NCBI GenBank assembly: GCA_964563975.1
Contig: CAZLZJ010000008.1
Location: 1-57,177 of the forward strand
Source: JAAYJR01 sp964563975
GTDB taxonomy: Bacteria > Bacteroidota > Bacteroidia > Bacteroidales > Prolixibacteraceae
DNA length: 57,177 bases
Direction: 5' to 3'
This document shows, piece after piece, positions 17,044-25,995 of this stretch (its first letter is position 1; the number at the start of each line of letters is the position of its first letter). The notes beneath the pieces are model-generated. The model was not told the origin of the DNA. It did not search any database and saw only the letters and a program-made list of their open reading frames with translations. The position numbers and the translations under genes are program-made.

Positions 17044-17051
17044 TAATTTTG
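17044..17051 (+). promoter_or_regulatory. Candidate -7 box for the DUF1573-ruvX-def-comEC operon
   Basis: TAATTTTG is a full match to TAnnTTTG, 80 bases before the chosen ATG at 17131. It argues against the GTG at 17068 as start, which would leave almost no leader. A good -33 TTTG is not seen. Confidence 0.35.
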
Positions 17052-17130
17052 TTATAAATAAATTAAAGTGACCGGCACTTTGATCTATTTTGAAGAGATA
17101 ATTATAAAATCTTCACCAAAAATTAGAGTT

Positions 17131-17550
17131 ATGTACAAATTGTTTTTTAAAAGATTCATTGTTAAAATATTAGTTTTTTCTTTTGTTATGTTTTTCGGAT
17201 TGATGTTAAGTGCTCAGACTGTTCAACCCGAACCAAAAGATTCAATAATATTTGAAAAGTTGGAGTATGATTACGGGACAATAGAGAAAGGAGCAGACGG
17301 GACATGCGAATTTGTTTTTACCAATAAGGGCAAAAGCCCTCTCGTGCTTAATACTGTAAGAGCTACCTGTGGATGTACAGTACCTGAATGGCCACGTGAG
17401 CCAATAGCACCCGGAGAAAAAGGGGTTATTAAAGTAAAGTATAATACAAATATTGCCGGTACTTTTAATAAATCGGTTACTGTAATGTCGAATGCTGTAA
17501 ATAAGATGGTCTCGCTCAGGATAAAAGGGAAAGTTGAAGTAAAAAATTAA
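17131..17550 (+). CDS. DUF1573 secreted protein
   Basis: The 139-residue protein has a signal peptide (cleavage likely after SAQ or nearby) and one DUF1573 domain, an Ig-like fold of the ASPM-SPD2-Hydin type that is abundant in Bacteroidota. The diagnostic stretch is VRATCGCTVPEWP, followed by IAPGEKGVIKVKYNT. Function is not known; such domains are thought to mediate protein contacts in the periplasm or on the surface. A longer frame begins with GTG at 17068, but the ATG at 17131 gives a clean signal peptide. It is 12 bases upstream of ruvX and probably shares its transcript. Confidence 0.88.
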   Translation: MYKLFFKRFIVKILVFSFVMFFGLMLSAQTVQPEPKDSIIFEKLEYDYGTIEKGADGTCEFVFTNKGKSPLVLNTVRATCGCTVPEWPREPIAPGEKGVIKVKYNTNIAGTFNKSVTVMSNAVNKMVSLRIKGKVEVKN

Positions 17551-17562
17551 AATTATTTTTTA

Positions 17563-18000
17563 GTGGGCAGGATATTGGCAATTGATTTTGGAAAAAAGAG
17601 GGTAGGGCTTGCAGTTTCCGATCCTTTGCAGATAGTTGCAAACGGGCTTGCGACAGTGCCTGCGTCTTCTATATGGGAATATCTGAAAGATTATTTTGAT
17701 AAAGAAAAAATTGATGAGGTTGTTATAGGATACCCTGTGCAAATGAACAATGAGCCTTCAGAAGCTGTTTTATTTATTGATCCGTTTATAAAGAGCTTCA
17801 GGAAAAAATATCCCGATATCAGGCTTGAGCTGACAGATGAAAGGTTTACGTCAAAGATTGCATATAAAACAATGATAGCAGGCGGGCTTAAAAAGAAGGC
17901 AAGGCAAAATAAGGGCACGGTAGATCTTATAAGTGCAACAATTATTTTGCAAAGCTACATGGAGCATAAAAGGTACATTAAAAATGATTTTTCGGAGTAA
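17563..18000 (+). CDS. ruvX: RuvX / YqgF pre-16S rRNA nuclease-like protein
   Basis: The 145-residue protein has the RNase H-like fold of YqgF, proposed to finish the 5' end of 16S rRNA and formerly called a Holliday-junction resolvase. The first catalytic aspartate is Asp8 in LAIDFGKKRVGLAVSD. Further family segments are VVIGYPVQMNNEPSEA, LTDERFTSKIA and the late acidic position in GTVDLISATIIL. It starts with GTG at 17563; no better in-frame ATG exists. Gene order DUF1573, ruvX, def suggests a short operon of translation-related genes. Confidence 0.94.
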   Translation: MGRILAIDFGKKRVGLAVSDPLQIVANGLATVPASSIWEYLKDYFDKEKIDEVVIGYPVQMNNEPSEAVLFIDPFIKSFRKKYPDIRLELTDERFTSKIAYKTMIAGGLKKKARQNKGTVDLISATIILQSYMEHKRYIKNDFSE

Positions 18001-18039
18001 ATTAAGTTGGATTTGTATGATTTTTAATAGCTTTTTTAA

Positions 18040-18603
18040 ATGAAGTATCCGGTAACAGTATATGGTGATCCTGTTTTGCGCCAAAAAGCTAAATCCGTAG
18101 AAAAAAACCATAATGGATTGTCAGAGATAATTGAAAATATGTGGGATACCATGTATCATTCTGATGGCGCCGGGCTTGCTGCTCCCCAGGTTGGTTTGTC
18201 ACTTCGTATTTTTGTGGCAGATGCATCTGCCGCGGCTGATGAAGATCCTGAATTGGAAAATTTCAAAAAAGTGTTTATCAATCCGGAAATAATTGAAACT
18301 TTTGGCGATGAGTGGATAATGAATGAAGGTTGTCTTAGTTTGCCTGAAATCAGAGAGGATATTAAAAGACCTGACAAGGTGAGGATCCGGTATTTTGATG
18401 AAAATTTCGAAGCACATGAAGATGTTTTTGATGGATATCCCGGAAGAATAATTCAACATGAGTATGATCATTTGGAGGGTATTCTTTTTATTGACCATTT
18501 GTCACCTTTAAAAAAACGGCTTCTTAAAAGTAAACTTAGAAATATAGCTTTAGGGAAAGTGATCCCTGATTATAAAATAAAGATTCCGGCAAAAAAAGTG
18601 TAA
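18040..18603 (+). CDS. def: Peptide deformylase
   Basis: The enzyme removes the N-formyl group from new proteins at the ribosome. All three family motifs are present: GAGLAAPQVG (residues 43-52), EGCLSLPE with metal ligand Cys98, and QHEYDH with His140, catalytic Glu141 and His144. The 187-residue length is normal. It follows ruvX by 39 bases and precedes comEC by 46 bases on the same strand. Confidence 0.97.
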   Translation: MKYPVTVYGDPVLRQKAKSVEKNHNGLSEIIENMWDTMYHSDGAGLAAPQVGLSLRIFVADASAAADEDPELENFKKVFINPEIIETFGDEWIMNEGCLSLPEIREDIKRPDKVRIRYFDENFEAHEDVFDGYPGRIIQHEYDHLEGILFIDHLSPLKKRLLKSKLRNIALGKVIPDYKIKIPAKKV

Positions 18604-18649
18604 CCTGATCACTGTTTTTTACGTTGATCAAAAAAATACCCCTGACACA

Positions 18650-20668
18650 TTGATCAAAGAAGTTCAAAAAATACCTTTTTTACGGCTCGTATTTGCATTA
18701 ATCACCGGTATTATTGCAGGCAGTTTTATTTTTTTTCATCTTTTAGCCTGCTGGTCAGCATTATTTTGTCTATTGTTGATTTTATTATTTCTGAATAAAA
18801 ATTACAGATATAATCTTTCTTCTCTGTTTGGGATAACTGTTTGCTTGCTATATACCTGTTTGGGTGTTACCGTAATTACTATACGCAACAGAAAACCTGT
18901 TCTTCATAATAAAGGAATTTTTTCTTCGGTTATTATGGAAATACCTGTTGAAAAGGAGAACTCCCTGAAGAGTGTATTAAAAATAGAGTTTGTAGTTCAA
19001 GGAGATAAATTAATAAAAACTGATGAGAAGGTTGTTGTGTTTTTCGGAAAGGGCAAGGAGACAATGAAAATTAAACCCGGTGAAAGAGTTGTGTTTAATA
19101 AATCTCCGCAGGTTATTGAAGAAAATGGCACTCCTTTTGGTTTTAATTATAAAAAATACCTTTCCGGAAAAAGGATATACAGACAGCTGTATCTTTCTGA
19201 AGGTGAATGGGTGACTTATAAATATAAATCAACTTTTGATCCTATTGTTTCAGCAGAAAAAATCCGTTTGTCATTGATGGGAATTTACGGAAAATCGGGG
19301 CTGACAGAAAATCATCAAAACCTGCTTTCTGCTTTGACTCTTGGTTATAAAGGAGACCTTGATCCGGAAACTAAAAAGGTTTTTGCTTCCTCCGGGACTA
19401 TTCATGTACTGGCAGTTTCCGGTTTACATGTTGGAATTGTATTTATGGTATTTTCATTTTGTTTTGGTTTTTTAAAGAAAAGTGCATCCGGCAAATACTT
19501 TTTATTTTTTCTTTCTCTATGCGGCTTATGGTTTTTTGCATTGCTTACCGGTCTTTCGCCTTCAGTCTGCAGGGCTGCACTGATGCTCTCTCTGGTAATT
19601 GCCGGCCGGAATTTAAAGAGGAGGGCCAATATTTATAACTCTTTGTCGGCATCGGCATTTTTCCTGCTGATGACAAATCCCGCTAATTTGTTTGATGCAG
19701 GTTTTCAACTCTCTTATGCGGCAGTTTTTGGAATAGTATCTCTTCAGCCGTTTATTGAAAATCTTTTTAATTTTAAAATCCGGTTTTTGAAATATTTATG
19801 GACACTTCTATCTGTATCTTTTTCTGCCCAGTTAGGGACTTTTCCTTTTTCGGTTTATTATTTTAACCGGTTGCCTTCATATTTTTGGATATCCAATCTG
19901 TTTGTCATTCCGGCTGTGACCATTATTGTTCCATCAGGGTTTATTTTACTTGCTTTTTACCGGTACCGGCTGATATTTAATATTTTATCAATAGCCATAG
20001 GGTACATGCTTAATGCTATGACCGGTTTTTTGACTATTATTGAGCAATTGCCTTTTTCTGTTATTGAGATTTCGATGTCAGGTGCAGAGATATTTTTTGT
20101 ATCTCTCTTACTGTTATCATTAATTTTACTTGTTAAAACCGGGAAAATTTATTTTGTAAAGACCCTATTACTCTCATTTTTAATGATTATTGCAATATCC
20201 TTAGCTTTAAAAGTTGCAGGACTATTTAAAAAAGAGATAATAGTGTATAATTTAAGGGAACATACAATCATCCATCTTATTTCAGGAAAAAAAAATTATA
20301 TAATTTCATCGGAAGAGGCTTTGTCTGTCAACTACTGTTATGAGACGGTAAAACAGACTGTTTTTAAGTTAAAACTTGATAACCCGGTATTTATTACTAC
20401 CGGCCGGTCTTTTAAAGATGATAATCTATGCATTATTGATGATATGGTAAATTTTAAAGATCGGATTATTTATATTGTTAAAGATAAAATGTTTATTCCC
20501 CGAAATATTGATCCCGATTTAGTAATATGTACAACAGGAAGGCCGGGAAAATTTTCTGTAAGCGAGGGTTTCACATTGGTGGTAAAAGATGGTCTGAAAT
20601 ATAACTTTTCTGATAGTATCAAGGTTCACAATTTAAGAGAAAAAGGGGCTTTCAGAGAAAAGTGGTGA
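18650..20668 (+). CDS. comEC: ComEC/Rec2-family DNA-uptake channel protein
   Basis: This polytopic inner-membrane protein belongs to the ComEC/Rec2 family that passes single-stranded DNA across the membrane during natural transformation. It has the N-terminal DUF4131-like region with two helices (about residues 10-75), a soluble part, and the competence domain with the signature HVLAVSGLHVGIVF. The C-terminal metallo-beta-lactamase nuclease domain is absent; only a short soluble tail of about 140 residues follows, which is common in Bacteroidota. Translation appears to start with TTG at 18650, which is weak evidence. No other competence gene is near, so a working uptake system cannot be claimed. 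Confidence 0.9.
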   Translation: MIKEVQKIPFLRLVFALITGIIAGSFIFFHLLACWSALFCLLLILLFLNKNYRYNLSSLFGITVCLLYTCLGVTVITIRNRKPVLHNKGIFSSVIMEIPVEKENSLKSVLKIEFVVQGDKLIKTDEKVVVFFGKGKETMKIKPGERVVFNKSPQVIEENGTPFGFNYKKYLSGKRIYRQLYLSEGEWVTYKYKSTFDPIVSAEKIRLSLMGIYGKSGLTENHQNLLSALTLGYKGDLDPETKKVFASSGTIHVLAVSGLHVGIVFMVFSFCFGFLKKSASGKYFLFFLSLCGLWFFALLTGLSPSVCRAALMLSLVIAGRNLKRRANIYNSLSASAFFLLMTNPANLFDAGFQLSYAAVFGIVSLQPFIENLFNFKIRFLKYLWTLLSVSFSAQLGTFPFSVYYFNRLPSYFWISNLFVIPAVTIIVPSGFILLAFYRYRLIFNILSIAIGYMLNAMTGFLTIIEQLPFSVIEISMSGAEIFFVSLLLLSLILLVKTGKIYFVKTLLLSFLMIIAISLALKVAGLFKKEIIVYNLREHTIIHLISGKKNYIISSEEALSVNYCYETVKQTVFKLKLDNPVFITTGRSFKDDNLCIIDDMVNFKDRIIYIVKDKMFIPRNIDPDLVICTTGRPGKFSVSEGFTLVVKDGLKYNFSDSIKVHNLREKGAFREKW

Positions 20669-20784
20669 TATCTGTCTGCTCATAATATTAAATGACTTAA
20701 CTTTACATTGAAAAACTGATTTTAAATCTGAAAATTTGATTTGTAATTTCTTAATTTGTATGAAAAAATAAGGTCAAATTTGAA

Positions 20785-22116
20785 ATGAAAGTTGTAATTG
20801 CCGGTGCCGGTGAGGTTGGAACACACCTGGCGCGCATGCTGAGTAATGAAGACCACGATATTGTTTTGATGGATGATTCGCCGGAGAAGCTTGCTCTTAG
20901 TGAAGAGATAGATTTAATGACTATCACAGGGTCAGCTCACTCCTTTCAGGACTTAAAAGAGGCAGGCCTGTCAAATGCCGGCCTTTTTATTGCCGTTACC
21001 ACATCTGAGGAGAGAAATATATTGGCCTGTGCCATGGCATCTTATTTGGGAGTATCCCGAACTATTGCCCGGATAAATAACTCTGAATACCTGCTTCCGA
21101 AGTATAAGGAGATTCTTAACAATATGGGCATTAATGAGTTGATTTATCCCGAAAGCTTAGTGGCTAAGGAGATTGCGGCCTCTGTAAAGCAGACCGGCAC
21201 ACGGCAAATGATTGAGTTTTCAAATGGAAAGTTAATCCTATTGGGGATAAAAGTCAGAGATAATGCTCCAATTTTAAATAAACGGTTTGAACAGCTTGCA
21301 AAAGATAATGAACACATTCTTGTTGTTGCAATTAATCGTGATGGAAAAACAATTATTCCAAATGGTTCGGATAGTATAAAAGATGGCGATATAGTTTTTT
21401 TTGTAACTACTAAAAGTGAGCAGCGACACCTGTTTGAACTGACAGCCAAGAAGACATTTGAGGTAAGAAATATCATGTTTATGGGAGGAAGCCGGATTGC
21501 GCAGAGGTCTATTGAGAAGATGGGCGATCAGTATAATATAAAGGTGATTGAAGAGAATCTGGAAAAATGTGAGCAGATTGCCGAAAAATTTAAAAATGCT
21601 CTTGTAATAAATGGTGATTGTCGTAATTTGAAACTATTACAAGATGAGGGGTTGGAAAAGATGGATGCTATTGTGGCGACCACCGGCAGTTCAGAAACAA
21701 ATATTTTAAGTTGCCATCTGGCTAAAACCATGGGTGTCAGAAGGACAGTTGCCGAAGTGGAAAATCTTGCATTTATGGGGCTGGCTGAAAGTATGAATAT
21801 TGGCAGTATTGTAAATAAGAAACAGATAGCAGCAAGTTATATATACAGGTTTACCTTACATGCTGAGATATCTAAAGTAAAATATCTTACTGCTTCGGAT
21901 GCAGAGGTGTTTGAGTTTGTTGCCAAGGCCGGTGCAAAAATAACACAGAAACCAATTAAAGAGCTTGAATTTCCCTGTGAGGCCAAAATAGGTGGCATAA
22001 TCAGGGGTAATGATGGTTATATTGTCAATGGCGAAACCCGGATCAGAGAGGGCGATAAAGTTGTAGTCTTTACTCTTCCGGCGGGAATTAAAAAGTTAGA
22101 GAAGTTTTTTAAATAG
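20785..22116 (+). CDS. trkA: Trk potassium uptake regulatory subunit TrkA
   Basis: TrkA is the cytosolic NAD(H)-binding gating subunit of the Trk potassium uptake system. It holds two tandem RCK units: the first Rossmann loop is VIAGAGEVGTHLA (residues 4-16) and the second begins at FMGGSRIAQRSIE (near 232). Each is followed by a TrkA-C domain (for example LLGIKVRDNAPILNKRF). The 443 residues are typical. It lies 20 bases upstream of trkH, its membrane partner. Confidence 0.97.
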   Translation: MKVVIAGAGEVGTHLARMLSNEDHDIVLMDDSPEKLALSEEIDLMTITGSAHSFQDLKEAGLSNAGLFIAVTTSEERNILACAMASYLGVSRTIARINNSEYLLPKYKEILNNMGINELIYPESLVAKEIAASVKQTGTRQMIEFSNGKLILLGIKVRDNAPILNKRFEQLAKDNEHILVVAINRDGKTIIPNGSDSIKDGDIVFFVTTKSEQRHLFELTAKKTFEVRNIMFMGGSRIAQRSIEKMGDQYNIKVIEENLEKCEQIAEKFKNALVINGDCRNLKLLQDEGLEKMDAIVATTGSSETNILSCHLAKTMGVRRTVAEVENLAFMGLAESMNIGSIVNKKQIAASYIYRFTLHAEISKVKYLTASDAEVFEFVAKAGAKITQKPIKELEFPCEAKIGGIIRGNDGYIVNGETRIREGDKVVVFTLPAGIKKLEKFFK

Positions 22117-22136
22117 GCCGGGTAATTACCAATAGA

Positions 22137-23582
22137 ATGAATGTAAAAATTATTTTCAGGATATTAGGGTTTTTACTTATTGTTGAGGGGATAGCCATGC
22201 TGTTGGCATTTGGAGTGGCACTGATCTATAATGGATATGATCAAAATTCCTTTTTAATATCATCGGGAGTCTCCATTTTTGCAGGAGCCCTTATAGTTTT
22301 GCTTACATCCGGATCTGAAAAAGAGGTAGGCAGAAAAGAAGGGTATATTATAGTTACATCGGTTTGGGTACTTTTTTCCTTTATTGGCAGTTTGCCATAT
22401 ATTATCAGCGGAGCCATTCCCTGTTTTACCGATGCTTTTTTTGAGACTATTTCAGGCTTTACCACAACAGGTTCTACTGTTATTACCGATATAGAGTCTA
22501 TGCCTCATGGGATTTTATTTTGGAGAAGTATTACTCAGTGGTTGGGGGGTATGGGGATTATTGTTCTCTCTTTAGCTGTGTTGCCGGTATTTGGAATAGG
22601 CGGTATGCAGCTGTTTATGGCCGAAGTGACAGGTCCGTCACCATATAAGTTAAGCCCGCGGATCAAACAGACTGCACGTACCCTTTGGATAATTTATCTT
22701 GGATTTACAGTATTGGAAACTGTTTTGTTGCGGATAGGAGGAATGAACTTTTTTGATGCTGTATGTCATTCTTTTACAACCATGGCAACAGGTGGTTTCT
22801 CTACAAAACAGGCCAGTGTTGCATATTGGAGCTCCCCTTTTATTCAATATGTTATTATTCTTTTTATGTTTTTGGCGGGAACAAACTTTTCTCTGCTCTA
22901 TTTAGCTTTTTCCGGTGGCCTGAAAACTGTTTTTAAAGATGAAGAGTTTAAATATTACAGCCTGTTTGTGGCAGGATTTTCTTTAGTGATTTTTTCAGGA
23001 TTATTTTTTACAACAAACAGGGGAGGAGAGCAGGCTTTCAGGGACTCTCTTTTTCAGGTTGTCTCAATAATTACCACTACCGGTTTTGCTACCGACGATT
23101 ATCTTACATGGGTGCCGATTCTTACTATTCTCATTTTTGCATTGTTCTTTTTTGGAGGGTCGACAGGTTCTACAGGGGGCGGAATAAAAATTATGCGTAT
23201 AGTGCTATTGCTCAAAAACAGTTATTATGAATTGTACAGACTGGTACACCCCCAGGCTGTAATACCTGTGAAATTTAACAAAAGGTCGGTTGATGCAAAA
23301 ATTATTACCAATGTACTGGCATTTTTCATTTTCTATTTTATTATTTTCTTTGTCAGTGTAGTGATTTTTACAATTATGGAACCTGACCTGGAATCTTCAA
23401 TGGGTGCTGTAGCCACATGTCTCGGCAATATTGGTCCCGGCCTTGGCAAGTTAGGGCCGGTGGATAATTTTTTTCATATACAACCTGTGGAAAAATGGTT
23501 TCTCTCCTTTTTAATGTTATTGGGGCGCCTTGAATTGTTTACGGTGTTAGTCCTTTTTTCTCCCTCATTTTGGAAAAAATAA
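22137..23582 (+). CDS. trkH: Trk potassium uptake membrane subunit TrkH
   Basis: TrkH is the potassium-translocating membrane subunit that pairs with TrkA. The 481-residue protein has repeated pore segments, including SGFTTTGSTV, WRSITQWLGGMGIIVLSLAV, TTMATGGFSTK and IITTTGFATDDY, whose glycines build the selectivity filter, plus GGSTGSTGGGIKIMR. The gene follows trkA by 20 bases. Its stop is only five bases from the convergent ywlC stop, and no terminator hairpin is visible between them. Confidence 0.97.
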   Translation: MNVKIIFRILGFLLIVEGIAMLLAFGVALIYNGYDQNSFLISSGVSIFAGALIVLLTSGSEKEVGRKEGYIIVTSVWVLFSFIGSLPYIISGAIPCFTDAFFETISGFTTTGSTVITDIESMPHGILFWRSITQWLGGMGIIVLSLAVLPVFGIGGMQLFMAEVTGPSPYKLSPRIKQTARTLWIIYLGFTVLETVLLRIGGMNFFDAVCHSFTTMATGGFSTKQASVAYWSSPFIQYVIILFMFLAGTNFSLLYLAFSGGLKTVFKDEEFKYYSLFVAGFSLVIFSGLFFTTNRGGEQAFRDSLFQVVSIITTTGFATDDYLTWVPILTILIFALFFFGGSTGSTGGGIKIMRIVLLLKNSYYELYRLVHPQAVIPVKFNKRSVDAKIITNVLAFFIFYFIIFFVSVVIFTIMEPDLESSMGAVATCLGNIGPGLGKLGPVDNFFHIQPVEKWFLSFLMLLGRLELFTVLVLFSPSFWKK

Positions 23583-23587
23583 CAGTA

Positions 23588-24202
23588 TCATTCACTTAGT
23601 AACCCTTTGCCCTGCCTGACTATTTTTGCTACTGTTCCGGTACAGTCAACAACTGTTGAGGGTGTAAGCTTTCCGTATCCGCCATCTATGACTATATCGG
23701 CAATATCCTTATGCTTTTCGTAAATTAATTCCGGATCGGTAGTATATTCCAAAATTTCGTCTTCATCGCGGATAGAGGTAGAAAGAATTGGATTTCCTAA
23801 TTCTTGTACAATTTCACGTATTATATTATTATCAGGGATGCGGATGCCGACTGTCTTTTTTTTGCCTTTAAAGTATTTGGGGACATTGTTATTTGCTTCC
23901 AAAATAAAAGTAAACGGTCCCGGCAGATTTTTTTTCATTAATTTAAAAATGGTGTTGGAAATAGGTTTTGTATAATCTGAAAGATGGCTCAGATCACTGC
24001 AAATAAATGAAAAATTTGCCTTTTCAATTTTTATTCCTTTATAACGGGCTACTTTTTCAACAGCTTTGTAATTGGTTATATCACATCCCAGTCCGTATAC
24101 TGTGTCTGTCGGATAAATAATGATACCTCCCTCTTGTAAAATATCTACAACGGTACGTATATCTTTTGGATTTGGATTTTCATTATAAAGTCGTAAAAGC
24201 AT
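23588..24202 (-). CDS. L-threonylcarbamoyladenylate synthase (Sua5/YwlC/YrdC family)
   Basis: The protein makes threonylcarbamoyl-AMP from threonine, bicarbonate and ATP, the first step of the t6A37 modification of tRNAs that read ANN codons. The YrdC-type signature GGIIIYPTDTVYGLGCD is near the N-terminus, followed by the KGIK segment that normally carries the triphosphate-binding lysine, and STSIRDEDE and PSTVVDCTG later. It has the YrdC domain only, without a Sua5 C-terminal domain. Two ATGs are possible; I prefer 24202 because it gives MLLRLYNENPN, as in relatives. The ATG at 24223 would add seven residues. Confidence 0.93.
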   Translation of the reverse strand: MLLRLYNENPNPKDIRTVVDILQEGGIIIYPTDTVYGLGCDITNYKAVEKVARYKGIKIEKANFSFICSDLSHLSDYTKPISNTIFKLMKKNLPGPFTFILEANNNVPKYFKGKKKTVGIRIPDNNIIREIVQELGNPILSTSIRDEDEILEYTTDPELIYEKHKDIADIVIDGGYGKLTPSTVVDCTGTVAKIVRQGKGLLSE

Positions 24203-24470
24203 ATTGTTATATTTTTGTGTCATAAAATTACAACTTTACTTTTAATTATGGTAAAAACTGCTGCCGGTTGTGACAGATTATCAACTTAAGGTAACCTTTG
24301 ACTGCTTTTATATATCTTATTTGTTTCACGGCATTTAATATGCAAGCCACAAATTCAGTAAATTAAAATGATTTACCGGGAGGAATAAAAAAGATAATCA
24401 ATCAATTAATTGCTGAAAAAATTAACTTATCTTCGTCAGTTAAAATCAAAAATTGTTTAACATTAATATT

Positions 24471-25175
24471 ATGAGGAAAAGTTTTTATTTTTTAGCGGCA
24501 CTATTATTTATTATTGCAGGAATGAGTTGTCAACAACAGAAAACAGGGAGTAGTATAAAATTGGAAACTGCTGCTGATTCAGCAGGTTATGCTATTGGTA
24601 TTCTGGTTGGAACAAATAATAAAGAGCAGATCAAAAATGCGCCGGGCGGTGAAGCCGTAAATCTTGAGGCAATGGCTGAAGGGTTTCGTATTTCAACTCT
24701 TGAAAATGGTGGGATGATTACAATGGAGGAGGCTGATGAAATTTTGCGTTCCTATTTTGAAAAAGAGGGAGAAAAAGAGGGACAGACTAATCTTGAATCA
24801 GGAAATGCATTTCTTGAGCAGAATAAGAGCCGCAACGGAATTTCCGTGACAGAAAGCGGGCTTCAGTATGAGGTTCTTAAACAGGGTAGCGGAGAAAAGC
24901 CGGGACCAACCGATCAGGTGAAGGTGCATTATCACGGGACTTTAATTGATGGTACTGTATTTGACAGTTCTGTTAACAGAGGTGAACCTGTTACTTTTGG
25001 TGTTAACCAGGTAATTCCCGGGTGGACTGAAGCGTTGCAGCTTATGCCTGCAGGGTCAAAATGGAAGATATTTATTCCTTCTGCCCTGGCTTATGGAGAG
25101 AGGGGGGCAGGTAATGATATAGGACCTAATTCCACTTTGATATTTGAAGTTGAGCTTCTTGAGATAGTAAAATAA
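24471..25175 (+). CDS. FKBP-type peptidyl-prolyl isomerase, lipoprotein
   Basis: This secreted prolyl isomerase has a lipoprotein signal with lipobox AGMSC, an N-terminal dimerisation-type domain (FKBP_N-like, about residues 30-110) and a C-terminal FKBP domain. The latter shows VHYHGTLIDGTVFDSS, VIPGWTEALQLMPAG and the IPSALAYGERG segment of the active site. It probably assists folding of envelope proteins. A longer frame starts with TTG at 24453, but the ATG at 24471 begins directly at the signal peptide. The gene lies 16 bases before the SGNH hydrolase gene and likely shares its transcript. Confidence 0.93.
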   Translation: MRKSFYFLAALLFIIAGMSCQQQKTGSSIKLETAADSAGYAIGILVGTNNKEQIKNAPGGEAVNLEAMAEGFRISTLENGGMITMEEADEILRSYFEKEGEKEGQTNLESGNAFLEQNKSRNGISVTESGLQYEVLKQGSGEKPGPTDQVKVHYHGTLIDGTVFDSSVNRGEPVTFGVNQVIPGWTEALQLMPAGSKWKIFIPSALAYGERGAGNDIGPNSTLIFEVELLEIVK

Positions 25176-25191
25176 TTTAAAATTTTTTTCA

Positions 25192-25956
25192 GTGAGCTTT
25201 TCCAGACGAAAATTTTTGCTGGGTACAACTGCAGGAGCCACTGCGGTTATGGGCATTCCCGGGATTGTTAACTCATGTATATCTTCTGCTGAAAAGAGCA
25301 GTGATAAAAAATATTCACTTTTCAGGACAGGCAGCAGAGTGCTTTTTCAGGGCGATTCAATTACTGATGCAAGAAGAGAGAAAGAGAAACAGCTGCCAAA
25401 TAACTCTTTGTCATTTGGGCAAGGCTATGCCTTTCTTGCTGCTTCTAAATTGTTAAATTCATTGGCAGAAAGGAAATTAATATTTTATAACAGGGGAATA
25501 AGCGGTAACAAAGTTTACCAGCTTGCTGAAAGATGGGAGAAGGATTGTATTGACCTGAAACCTGATCTCTTGAGTATATTGATCGGGGTTAATGATTATT
25601 GGCATAAACGAAACAATAAATATGAAGGTACGGTGGAGATATATGAGCGCGATTATAATTTATTGGTTAAACGTACTGTCGAACAGTTACCGGGAATAAA
25701 GCTAGTCATTTGCCAGCCATTTGCAGTTCCGGGCACCTCGGCAGTTGATCAAAGCTGGATGAAACCGATAAAAGAGTATCAGGAAGCAGCCAAAAGAGTT
25801 GCTGATGAATTTCAAGCTGTTTGGGTACCTTTTCAAAAAGTATTTGATGAAGCCGTAAAATATGCACCTGCCGTTTATTGGACTGAAGATGGAGTTCATC
25901 CTTCAATGGCAGGTGCACAGTTAATGAGCGAAGCCTGGTTAAGATCGATCGAATAA
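25192..25956 (+). CDS. SGNH/GDSL hydrolase with Tat and lipoprotein signals
   Basis: This is a secreted esterase of the SGNH superfamily. Block I is FQGDSITDARRE with the nucleophile Ser, block II has the Gly in GISGNK, block III is GVNDYWH, and block V is DGVHPSMAG with the catalytic Asp-His pair. The N-terminus carries SRRKFLLG, a good twin-arginine signal, followed by a hydrophobic stretch and VNSC, so it may be a Tat-exported lipoprotein. Translation starts with GTG. Bacteroidota relatives often deacetylate pectin or rhamnogalacturonan side groups, which would suit the uronate operon elsewhere in the window, but that link is inference. Confidence 0.85.
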   Translation: MSFSRRKFLLGTTAGATAVMGIPGIVNSCISSAEKSSDKKYSLFRTGSRVLFQGDSITDARREKEKQLPNNSLSFGQGYAFLAASKLLNSLAERKLIFYNRGISGNKVYQLAERWEKDCIDLKPDLLSILIGVNDYWHKRNNKYEGTVEIYERDYNLLVKRTVEQLPGIKLVICQPFAVPGTSAVDQSWMKPIKEYQEAAKRVADEFQAVWVPFQKVFDEAVKYAPAVYWTEDGVHPSMAGAQLMSEAWLRSIE

Positions 25957-25965
25957 AAGGGTTGT

Positions 25966-25995
25966 AAAAATGATGCTTATGAAAGCATCATTTTT
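25966..25995. terminator. Bidirectional intrinsic terminator between SGNH gene and tkt
   Basis: A perfect 13-base inverted repeat, AAAAATGATGCTT (25966-25978) and AAGCATCATTTTT (25983-25995), has a four-base loop and A/T runs on both outer sides. It lies between convergent genes and overlaps the last codons and stop codon of tkt, so it can end transcripts from both. Confidence 0.85.

Noticed and set aside
18604..18660. Repeated TGATCA words between def and comEC
   Set aside because: Three copies of a short self-complementary word with irregular spacing; no stem with a T-run and no conserved layout could be argued.
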